The translations under genes were made by a program, and so were the position numbers. From IMG/VR virus record IMGVR_UViG_3300032116_015003, positions 59,689-123,688 of that record: DNA of 64,000 bases. One strand, written 5' to 3'. This document shows positions 49,356 to 56,524 of the stretch, in pieces; positions within the stretch are counted from its first letter, which is position 1; each line of letters begins with the position of its first letter. The notes below the pieces were generated by a model, which was not told the origin of the DNA, ran no database searches, and saw only the letters and a program-made list of their open reading frames with translations. This stretch comes from a virus.

Positions 49356-50285
49356 TTAGAGAATTTCTTGCTCAATTTTATCTGCTTTACCATCACACGT
49401 TGATTTGTAATGGGCACAATATTTGCAATTCTTTTTTGCTTTGCCGGGTATTTTTGGATAAGTGATGTCCATATTGTATGCGCCTTCGGGTGTAAAGCAT
49501 TCCTGTACAAACTTGATAAATCCACCTAAAGCATCAGAAATAGCTGCTTGTGTATGCGTTGGAGTAAATGTTTGAATGCGGCTTTGTGGAAAAGATACAT
49601 TTTCATAAAGCTTACGCTTTAAAATAAAGAACTCTACTTCAATATCACTCAGACTTACATTAAACTTTTTGCTGTAAAAAGCTTTATACAGAAGAATCTG
49701 ACTGTATTTTGCTTCATCTTCTTTCATGTAATTATTCCAACCAACAGCGGCAGTCTTAAAATCGTAAATCTTATACTTGCCCGTTTCTTTATCTTTTAGC
49801 ACAAGATCGATAAATGCGATAAAATTTACATTATGTAGTATTTCCATGTCCAGTGGAACTTCAACTCCTATAAATTCATATTTTTTACTTGGAAAGTATT
49901 TCATACGATTGGCCGTGTTTAGAATTGTTCTAATAATATTGGCACCATCGTCAATAAATTCCGCTAGTTCTTCTTCAGTGGGAACATACTTGTCTTTTTC
50001 CTTTTCCAATTCTTGGTGCAATTTATCTTTGAATAATTGAAAAACGTTCAATTCACCTGCTTCAGCTACTCCTTTGGTATACAAAGTTTCAATATAGGTT
50101 TGAATTGCATGATGCATTGCAGTTCCAAAGAAAATGCTAAGATTGAAATCTGTTTTTCGCATTCCTTTAGCATAGTTCAAATACCAACTGTGGGGACATT
50201 TGAACCACATACTATATTGTGAAAAACTTACCTTTTTCTTTTTTACTTCAGTGATTTCTTGTGTTTGTTTTGTTTCATCAGACAT
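49356..50285 (-). CDS. Cas4/RecB-like PD-(D/E)XK nuclease with Fe-S cysteines
   Basis: The 309-residue protein has the Cas4/AddB-type plan. SFSQYSMWFKCPHSWYLNY (first Cys, about 20-38) opens the fold, FFGTAMHHAIQ gives the His motif, FIAFIDLVLKDKETGKYKI and YDFKTAAVGW give the D...D-x-K core, and CKYCAHYKSTC near the end gives three more cysteines. Four Cys in this order usually bind a 4Fe-4S cluster. It would process DNA ends in recombination or replication. No Cas1/Cas2 or CRISPR array is near. ATG 50285 (MSDETKQ) or 50297 are both possible. It heads the minus-strand unit. Confidence 0.85.
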   Translation of the reverse strand: MSDETKQTQEITEVKKKKVSFSQYSMWFKCPHSWYLNYAKGMRKTDFNLSIFFGTAMHHAIQTYIETLYTKGVAEAGELNVFQLFKDKLHQELEKEKDKYVPTEEELAEFIDDGANIIRTILNTANRMKYFPSKKYEFIGVEVPLDMEILHNVNFIAFIDLVLKDKETGKYKIYDFKTAAVGWNNYMKEDEAKYSQILLYKAFYSKKFNVSLSDIEVEFFILKRKLYENVSFPQSRIQTFTPTHTQAAISDALGGFIKFVQECFTPEGAYNMDITYPKIPGKAKKNCKYCAHYKSTCDGKADKIEQEIL

Positions 50286-50327
50286 ATGTATAACCATACA
50301 GCAGAAAACTCGCTGTGTCTAGTTATT

Positions 50328-51086
50328 ATGAAACACGCCTTTATTTTATTTTTATTGACATTTTGTTTGTCTGTTGCAGCATTGGCAGACGGAAAATTTT
50401 ATGTTGTATCAAGCACAACAAGTACTTTGGACAACATTACAAATAATAAATTAACAACATCAGCATTGGTTGTAAAACAAACGTATGATTGTAAAGATGC
50501 GATTTATACAATTTCAAATACAAACAATGAGAGTATAGTAGCTTTTAGTACAGATGTAATCGTTAAATTGAATGACAATAGTAAACTTAGTATAGATTCA
50601 TTTGATCAATCATTTAACAATATAAATGAATTGCCGGATATTGCAACGTATACTACATCAAATTTAAATTTAAGCTTATTTGGATCTGCTCAAGTGAATG
50701 TAAAATCGGAATTTACTGAAGAAAATCCAATGATTGTTTCTACTTCGATGGCAAGTATTGTAATTAAAAGTGGCAAATTTATAATTCGAAGCGAAGAAAA
50801 AAGTTTATTATTTATTGTCTTGGAAGGAGAAGCAACTGTAATGGATAGTATTAGCAAGTATACTCAGGTTGTAAAAGAAAAAAATATGTTGGTTGTGATT
50901 CCTGCACCAAAATTACAAGGCCGCACAGCGGAACATATGAAAAAACAAAATATGTTTAGCCTTAAATCATTGGATGATACAGATAATAAAGAATTGAGTG
51001 CAGAATTGACAACATTAAATGAAATACAATCAAATATTAAATTTATCGTTGTTAACAAAGATGTAGTTGGTGTTAAAATACGTTGA
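50328..51086 (+). CDS. Secreted FecR-like domain protein
   Basis: The 252-residue protein begins with a clear signal peptide, MKHAFILFLLTFCLSVAALA, with a likely cut before DG. The exported part has a FecR-type beta domain: IVSTSMASIVIKSGKFIIRS, then LLFIVLEGEATVMDSISKYT (about 145-190). In bacteria such domains occur in periplasmic signalling and surface proteins. The C-terminus (ELTTLNEIQSNIKFIVVNK) is helical/beta. Export is unusual for a gene placed between a nuclease and DNA polymerase. It could act in the periplasm on receptors or superinfection. No lipobox is seen. Confidence 0.6.
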   Translation: MKHAFILFLLTFCLSVAALADGKFYVVSSTTSTLDNITNNKLTTSALVVKQTYDCKDAIYTISNTNNESIVAFSTDVIVKLNDNSKLSIDSFDQSFNNINELPDIATYTTSNLNLSLFGSAQVNVKSEFTEENPMIVSTSMASIVIKSGKFIIRSEEKSLLFIVLEGEATVMDSISKYTQVVKEKNMLVVIPAPKLQGRTAEHMKKQNMFSLKSLDDTDNKELSAELTTLNEIQSNIKFIVVNKDVVGVKIR

Positions 51087-51111
51087 CTACTTTCCTTTTC
51101 TGTGGTAGTTT
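51083..51111 (+). promoter_or_regulatory. Weak sigma70-like promoter TTGACT-17-TAGTTT, leaderless geometry
   Basis: TTGACT (51083-51088), 17 nt, TAGTTT (51106-51111). The -10 box is poor, but the ATG at 51118 is again 7 nt after it, as at 14231 and 41256. Confidence 0.35.
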
Positions 51112-51117
51112 GATAGC

Positions 51118-51429
51118 ATGAGATTGGAAGAATTCAAGTCACTGACAGAAGACGAAATCGAAATGTTGTGGTATGCCGTCAACAAAACTACTCCACCTGT
51201 ATTGGCTGGTGTGGAATTGGAGCCATCTGTATTTTGCGCCATCAAACCACATGCTATTCGATCTAGAGTGGATCAAATTGAATTGGCTGTTAAAGACGAA
51301 TATAAGTCGATTTATGAGTCGTTGCGACAAAAATTAAATATGGCACCAATTGTTCCCCCGGTTCCACCCGTTTCGTCGTCTGTCGAGACCCCGAACGACA
51401 CTCCCAATCCTGATTCAACGTCGGTGTAA
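51118..51429 (+). CDS. Small hypothetical protein with Pro-rich tail
   Basis: The 103-residue protein has a helical N-terminal part (MRLEEFKSLTEDEIEMLWYA, then SRVDQIELAVKDEYKSIYES). From about residue 76 a Pro/Ser/Thr-rich tail follows (APIVPPVPPVSSSVETPND). It lies 9 nt before the DNA polymerase gene and probably shares its mRNA. The Pro-rich tail could bind a partner, perhaps a replisome protein. No family is recognised. Confidence 0.6.
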   Translation: MRLEEFKSLTEDEIEMLWYAVNKTTPPVLAGVELEPSVFCAIKPHAIRSRVDQIELAVKDEYKSIYESLRQKLNMAPIVPPVPPVSSSVETPNDTPNPDSTSV

Positions 51430-51438
51430 TATACAATT

Positions 51439-53970
51439 ATGTATCAAAATATATTCGTAGATAAAAAAACAAACACTGTTCATCTATGGGATGATGAAGG
51501 TGGTTATCAAAATATACCTTTTCAAAACTATGCATTTCGTAAGCGTCCCGGTGGACGTTATCGTAGTATTTATGGTGACGAACTAGAACGAGTCACATTT
51601 TTTAATCCTAGAGATCCATCACTTTTTGGCTCGGATATTCCAATTGAAACCAAAATTTTAATTGACTTGTACGAGTCCAGTGATGATGTATCCAAAGGAC
51701 ATCGTATTGGTTGCATCGATATTGAAACGGACAGCGAAGGTGGGTTTCCAACCGTTGAAAAGGGCGATAAAGAAATCACTGCAATTGCATTGTATGATTA
51801 TGTAGGCGGCAAATATATTGCATTTCTACTTGATAAAGACAATCGGGTAAAAACCAATTCTATTGATGGTATAGAAATTATTTCTAGTGACAACGAATAT
51901 AATCTATTGAGCAAGTTCCTAAACAAATGGAATGAACTCGGATTTACCATTGTTACAGGTTGGAATATTGATGGATTTGATATGCCTTATCTGTATAATC
52001 GTATTACGAATGTAATGGGAAAAGAGCATTCAAAGCGATTGAGTCCCATTGATATTTGTTATATCAACGATTGGAGCAAACGGTTGGTGATAGCGGGTAT
52101 TAGTTGTTTGGATTATCTTGAATTGTTCAAGAAATATTCAGACAAGCGTGAACCTTCGTATGCACTTGATCCAATTGGCCGCAAATTTGTCGGTATTGGT
52201 AAGGTGGAATTTGAAGGAAGTCTTGATCATTTGTATAAGACTGATTTGGAAAAGTATATTCGTTACAATATCAACGACGTAAAAATTGTTGTTGAGATTG
52301 ATAAACTCAAACAATATATTGAATTGGCCCGTAAAATTTGTCACACAGGTCATGTTCCATATGAAAACTTTGCATGGAGCAGTCGATACCTAGAAGGTGC
52401 AATATTGACATATTTGCGCCGTAATGGTGGTCTTATTGCTCCAAATAAACCAATGGAGGGCAAGGAAGAATATGAGCAGCGTTTGGAAGCTAACGAAGAA
52501 GGATTTGAAGGTGCATATGTGAAAGATCCAATTCCGGGTCGGTACGAATATGTATTTGACTTGGACTTGACCAGTATGTATCCAAAAATCATGATTAGTC
52601 TCAATATTAGTCCAGAAACGAAAGTTGGTAAGATTGATAGTTGGGATGTAGAAGCGTATCTTTCCGGCAAACTTGAAAAAGTATTTATTGCGGGCAATCC
52701 ATATACTATGGATGAATTTCATAAATTGTTGACTCAGCAAAACTTGAGTGTTTCGAGCAACGGTTGCTTGTACAAATTGGATAAGAAAGGTGTTATTCCA
52801 TCGATTCTATCCAAGTGGTTTGATGAACGTGTTGAGATGCGTAAATTGGAAAAGAAGTATGCTAAAGAAAACAACAAAGAAATGTATCAATTTTATAATC
52901 AACGTCAGTTGGTACAAAAGATTATGTTGAACAGTGCTTATGGTGTGCTTGGATTGCCAATTTTTAGATTTTACGATAAAGACAATGCAGAAGCTGTTAC
53001 GAAGAGTGGTGTAACCATTATTCAAACGGCAGGTAAAGCAATCAATCAATATTATCAGGATATTCTAAAAGATGACGGTGATTATGTCATCTACACTGAT
53101 ACAGACAGTTGCTTTGCAAGCGCATTGCCTATTATTGAACGAACCATGCCAGAAATTGATGTTAACAACGAAGAGTTAATGATCAAAACAACATTGAAAA
53201 TTTGTTCAGAGGTACAGACGTTTGTTAATAAAATCTTTGATGTAATGGCACAACGAGCCTTTCATTTGAAACATCATGAATTTGAAGCAAAACAAGAAGT
53301 TATTGCCAAGAGTTCATTTTGGCTGGCTAAGAAACGTTATACACAGTTCATTATTAATAAAAATGGTGTTGAATGTGATGAACTAGAAATCAAAGGTATC
53401 GACGTAGTTCGTACAAGTTTTCCAATTCGATTCAGAAAATTTATGAATGACTTTTTGATTGACATTCTTAAAAAGACTGACATGAAGATCATCAATCAGA
53501 AAATTTATGAGTTTGAATTGACATTGAACGACGTGCCGATCATTGAACTTGCAAAAAACACAAGTATCAAGTTTGTAAGTATGGATAAAGGTAAAAATTA
53601 TGATCCTAATAATCGTGTACCTTTTAATTTTATATTGGGTACTCCTGCTCAAGTAAAAGCTGGTCTTGCTTACAATGATTTGCTTGAGTTTTGGAAACTT
53701 GACACTAAATATCCAAAACTGATGCATGGACAAAAAATCAAGTGGGTGTATTTAATTGAGAATGACTATGGTATTGATGCATTGGCTATGAAAGCTGACG
53801 GCACCGATCCTAAAGAAATTCTTGATTTTATTGAGAAATACATTGATCGTAAATTGATGTATCAAAAAGAACTCAAAAGCAAATTAGAAGACTTTTACAA
53901 CGTATTGAAGTGGAATTATCCAGATCAATACAGCATGAACACAATGAATATTATATTTGATTGTGAGTAA
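51439..53970 (+). CDS. 43: DNA polymerase, family B (T4 gp43-like)
   Basis: The 843-residue replicase has both activities. The 3'-5' exonuclease motifs are IGCIDIETDSEGG (Exo I, about 92-104), TGWNIDGFDMPYLYN (Exo II) and YNINDVKIVVEIDKL (Exo III). The polymerase motifs are FDLDLTSMYPKIM (A, near 374), KIMLNSAYGVLGL (B, near 495) and IYTDTDSCF (C, near 550), followed by FWLAKKRYTQFI. It is slightly shorter than T4 gp43 (898). There is no intein. The C-terminus ends at IIFDCE after a hydrophobic strand that may bind the clamp. The clamp and clamp loader genes follow. Confidence 0.95.
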   Translation: MYQNIFVDKKTNTVHLWDDEGGYQNIPFQNYAFRKRPGGRYRSIYGDELERVTFFNPRDPSLFGSDIPIETKILIDLYESSDDVSKGHRIGCIDIETDSEGGFPTVEKGDKEITAIALYDYVGGKYIAFLLDKDNRVKTNSIDGIEIISSDNEYNLLSKFLNKWNELGFTIVTGWNIDGFDMPYLYNRITNVMGKEHSKRLSPIDICYINDWSKRLVIAGISCLDYLELFKKYSDKREPSYALDPIGRKFVGIGKVEFEGSLDHLYKTDLEKYIRYNINDVKIVVEIDKLKQYIELARKICHTGHVPYENFAWSSRYLEGAILTYLRRNGGLIAPNKPMEGKEEYEQRLEANEEGFEGAYVKDPIPGRYEYVFDLDLTSMYPKIMISLNISPETKVGKIDSWDVEAYLSGKLEKVFIAGNPYTMDEFHKLLTQQNLSVSSNGCLYKLDKKGVIPSILSKWFDERVEMRKLEKKYAKENNKEMYQFYNQRQLVQKIMLNSAYGVLGLPIFRFYDKDNAEAVTKSGVTIIQTAGKAINQYYQDILKDDGDYVIYTDTDSCFASALPIIERTMPEIDVNNEELMIKTTLKICSEVQTFVNKIFDVMAQRAFHLKHHEFEAKQEVIAKSSFWLAKKRYTQFIINKNGVECDELEIKGIDVVRTSFPIRFRKFMNDFLIDILKKTDMKIINQKIYEFELTLNDVPIIELAKNTSIKFVSMDKGKNYDPNNRVPFNFILGTPAQVKAGLAYNDLLEFWKLDTKYPKLMHGQKIKWVYLIENDYGIDALAMKADGTDPKEILDFIEKYIDRKLMYQKELKSKLEDFYNVLKWNYPDQYSMNTMNIIFDCE

Positions 53971-53976
53971 ATAAAC

Positions 53977-54005
53977 TGGACAACCTACAACTGCTCGGCT
54001 ATAGT
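53977..54005 (+). promoter_or_regulatory. Promoter TGGACA-17-TATAGT nested in a terminator
   Basis: TGGACA (53977-53982), 17 nt, TATAGT (54000-54005). The spacer contains the left arm of the downstream hairpin and the -10 box lies in its loop. Transcripts from here start near 54012 and carry only the right arm. Confidence 0.6.
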
Positions 54006-54039
54006 GTGGCGTAACTTATAACCGAGCAGTTTTTCTTTT
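53991..54039 (+). terminator. Terminator after DNA polymerase gene
   Basis: CTGCTCGG (53991-53998) pairs with CCGAGCAG (54022-54029), followed by TTTTTCTTTT. The loop of 23 nt is long, and TATA/TATA can add inner pairing. It ends at the clamp ATG (54040). Confidence 0.65.
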
Positions 54040-54810
54040 ATGATTAAATCTACATTAGAATCGATGATTAAGAAGTATTATCTTGCAAATTTTATGGAAA
54101 CTTCAATTTGGAAGGTACTGAATGATAAAAAGCAGCTACGAATGGCAGCGTGTACTCCAAATTATGTACTGAGCGTAGTAGTTGAACTAAATAATTTTGA
54201 AGAAATTCCAACAACCGAGTTTGCAGTAAATGATACCACCAAGCTATTGAAGATGTTGAATGCACTGGATGCGGATATCAAATTGTCCGTCAAACAAGAC
54301 AACAATGGCAAAATTTACAATATTGTAGTAAATTCTGGTAATATTGAGATGGAATATGTAACCGCTGATATTAATGTATTGCGAGCAAATGAAGTGGTAA
54401 AGACCATCAAGAAGGTCAATGAACCTCCGTTTGAAGTAGAAATCGTGCTTGATAGAGACTTTATTGACACTTATATTGCTAGTACAACTGCATTGTCCGA
54501 TAGCGAGAATGTAGTATTTCAAATGAACAAGGATAATAAACTTGAAATGGTATTCGGCCATATTCAAGGTGCAAACAAGTCATTAAACACTTCAAAAATT
54601 AAATATTTGCCTAAAACTGCAAATGGGAAAGATACACTTCCATCGTCACTTGGTTTTAGTTCTGAGTATTTGAAGCAAATTTTGGTAGCAAATAAAGATG
54701 CTACCGATACAATTCTCAAATTGGGTGTTACTAAGCCTATGGCAACTGCTCAATTTACAAGCGGCGACATCATTGCAACCTATCACGTAACCGGTCTTAC
54801 TGTTAAATAA
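54040..54810 (+). CDS. 45: Sliding clamp (T4 gp45-like)
   Basis: The 256-residue protein would form a trimeric ring that holds the polymerase on DNA and, in T4, also activates late transcription. The pattern is gp45-like: an N-terminal helix (MIKSTLESMIKKYYLANFME), MAACTPNYVLSVVVELNN, TTKLLKMLNALDADIKLSV, a central linker, and FSSEYLKQILVANKDATDTI with the final DIIATYHVTGLTVK strand. It starts right after the nested promoter/terminator element, so it can be expressed apart from the polymerase. The clamp loader gene follows after 3 nt. Confidence 0.9.
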   Translation: MIKSTLESMIKKYYLANFMETSIWKVLNDKKQLRMAACTPNYVLSVVVELNNFEEIPTTEFAVNDTTKLLKMLNALDADIKLSVKQDNNGKIYNIVVNSGNIEMEYVTADINVLRANEVVKTIKKVNEPPFEVEIVLDRDFIDTYIASTTALSDSENVVFQMNKDNKLEMVFGHIQGANKSLNTSKIKYLPKTANGKDTLPSSLGFSSEYLKQILVANKDATDTILKLGVTKPMATAQFTSGDIIATYHVTGLTVK

Positions 54811-54813
54811 TAT

Positions 54814-55740
54814 ATGACTACACAAGAACATCATACTATCTGGCCTGAAAAATATCGTCCTTCATCTTTGGATGAATATGTAAGTAATCCAAATTTGATT
54901 GCTACAATTCGTAAATTTATTGATTCAAAGAACATCCCACATCTGTTATTTCATGGCACTGCGGGAACCGGCAAGACAACCTTGGCAAAGCTGATTATCA
55001 AGAATGTTGAGTGCGATGCAATGTATATTAACGCATCGGACGAAAACAATGTTGATAACGTTCGTACAAAAATTAAAGATTTTGCCTCAAATGTTGGATT
55101 TTCTGAATTGAAGATCATTATTTTGGACGAAGCAGATTATCTCACACACAATTCACAGGCGGCATTACGTAACATTATGGAGACGTATGCATTGACTACA
55201 CGATTCATTCTAACCTGTAACTATATTGAAAAGATTAGTGAGCCATTGTATTCACGTTGTCAGTGTTTTGAAATTAGTCCTCTGCAAAAGAAAGATGTGG
55301 CAATCCATCTAAAAAATGTGTTGCATGCCGAAAACATACAGCACACAATGGAAGATTTGGGTTATATTGTTAACACATATTATCCTGATATTCGTAAAGT
55401 GTTAAATTTTGCACAACAGAGCGTGTTGAATGGTGAGATTAAAATCGCAGAATTAAATTCGTCTTCATACAATACTAAAAATCAGCTTGTTGAGATTTTG
55501 AAGTCGGAATCCAACGCTGCCACCGGATTCAATAAAATTAGACAGTTGATTGCAGATAGTGGTATTCGTCACTATGAAGAATTGTATCAAACTTTATTTG
55601 ATCGTGTTGATGATTATGCACCAAAACAGCAATCGGCAGCGATTTTGGTTGTGGCAGAGTATTTGTATCAAAGCAGCATGATTGTGAATAAAGAAATTGC
55701 CTTCATGGCGTGTATTGCAAAACTTCTAGAAATACTATGA
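54814..55740 (+). CDS. 44: Clamp loader large subunit (T4 gp44/RFC-like AAA+ ATPase)
   Basis: The 308-residue AAA+ protein opens the clamp at primer ends. Motifs: WPEKYRPSSLDEYVSN (about 10-25), Walker A HGTAGTGKTTLA (49-60), Walker B IIILDEADYLTHNSQ (DEAD), sensor 1 FILTCNYIEKI, and the arginine-finger SRC in LYSRCQCFEIS. A helical C-terminal collar follows from about 215. It overlaps the next small gene as ATGA. Its likely partner gp62 is encoded separately at 27523. Confidence 0.95.
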   Translation: MTTQEHHTIWPEKYRPSSLDEYVSNPNLIATIRKFIDSKNIPHLLFHGTAGTGKTTLAKLIIKNVECDAMYINASDENNVDNVRTKIKDFASNVGFSELKIIILDEADYLTHNSQAALRNIMETYALTTRFILTCNYIEKISEPLYSRCQCFEISPLQKKDVAIHLKNVLHAENIQHTMEDLGYIVNTYYPDIRKVLNFAQQSVLNGEIKIAELNSSSYNTKNQLVEILKSESNAATGFNKIRQLIADSGIRHYEELYQTLFDRVDDYAPKQQSAAILVVAEYLYQSSMIVNKEIAFMACIAKLLEIL

Positions 55741-55937
55741 AAATGGATAAAAAACTAACTGAGATAGTATCGTATTTTTCAAAATACGCATGGTATGATA
55801 ATGCATACGCTACCACATATAAAAATGAATATGTAATCATCGTAAAAAAATATCCTTATAGCGACGATCACTTATTCAGTGAATACGAAAAAAATAAAAA
55901 AGTTAGAATTAGAACACACGTATTGGGAGGAAAATGA
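55737..55937 (+). CDS. Small hypothetical protein in the clamp loader operon
   Basis: The 66-residue protein starts MKMDKKLTEIVSYFSKYAWY at an ATG overlapping the gp44 stop. It has a Tyr/Lys-rich centre (NEYVIIVKKYPYSDDHLFS) and a basic end (KKVRIRTHVLGGK). In T4 this slot holds gp62, but this protein is much too small. It overlaps the next start by 4 nt. A replication accessory role is only a positional guess. Confidence 0.55.
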   Translation: MKMDKKLTEIVSYFSKYAWYDNAYATTYKNEYVIIVKKYPYSDDHLFSEYEKNKKVRIRTHVLGGK

Positions 55938-56473
55938 ATATTTTAAATAAAACCAAGGTTTATCTTGCAGGCAATCTTGAAAATGCAAATTCAAGCACTA
56001 ATACATGGAGAGATTATGTTAAAAATGAATTAAATTCGTTAAATATAACATTTCTTTCTCCGTTAGAGCGAATGTTTACAGATGATATGCCTGAAGATGA
56101 AAGTAATCAGCGCACAGTAAAAATGCTACGTGCAAATGGGGAATTTGATGTCTTGCATGAGCATATGAAGAAAATAATTCGTAAAGATTTGCGATTGGTT
56201 GATGTATCGGATTTTTTCATCTTTAATTTTGATATAAAAAATCCTACATATGGTACAATGCATGAACTTGTATTGGCAAGTCAGCAACGCAAACCTGTTT
56301 TTATTAGTGTAGGTGATAAACGCCAGTGTCCACTATGGATTATGGGATTATTTAACCACAAGTACATTTACAACAATGTAGAAGAAATAGTTGATGTATT
56401 GAAAAGAATTGATAGTGGTGAAATTGAAATTAATAACAGTCGTTGGAGATTATTGAAGCCTGAATTTCGATAA
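55934..56473 (+). CDS. Nucleoside 2-deoxyribosyltransferase-like protein
   Basis: The 179-residue protein fits the nucleoside deoxyribosyltransferase/DUF4406 group. The N-terminal KVYLAGNLENANSSTNTWRD has the strand, Gly-loop and Trp-Arg of the family. ITFLSPLERMF, RKDLRLVDVSDFFIFNFD and the nucleophile-region NPTYGTMHELVLASQQRKP (about 111-129, Glu in HEL) follow. Such enzymes swap or cleave bases on deoxynucleosides or deoxynucleotides. In phages they often occur with modified-base or salvage pathways. A strong GGGAGG precedes the ATG. Together with the DUF4338 protein it hints at altered DNA bases. Confidence 0.75.
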   Translation: MNILNKTKVYLAGNLENANSSTNTWRDYVKNELNSLNITFLSPLERMFTDDMPEDESNQRTVKMLRANGEFDVLHEHMKKIIRKDLRLVDVSDFFIFNFDIKNPTYGTMHELVLASQQRKPVFISVGDKRQCPLWIMGLFNHKYIYNNVEEIVDVLKRIDSGEIEINNSRWRLLKPEFR

Positions 56474-56503
56474 ATATATTAAACGGATTATCAATGATCC
56501 GTA

Positions 56504-56511
56504 TATTTATA
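56504..56511 (+). promoter_or_regulatory. TATTTATA motif before the second glycan block
   Basis: It lies 13 nt before the ATG at 56525, just after a short hairpin (ACGGAT/ATCCGT, 56483-56502). It is the only candidate promoter before the plus-strand glycan genes, which suggests late expression of this block. Confidence 0.35.
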
Positions 56512-56524
56512 AGAAATTGTTATA

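Noticed and set aside
49356-50285. CRISPR-Cas locus suggested by the Cas4-like protein.
   Set aside because: No repeats with regular spacers and no cas1, cas2 or effector genes are visible in the window.
55737-55937. gp62 in its T4 position after gp44.
   Set aside because: The protein is 66 residues and lacks gp62-like helices. The protein at 27523 is the better candidate.
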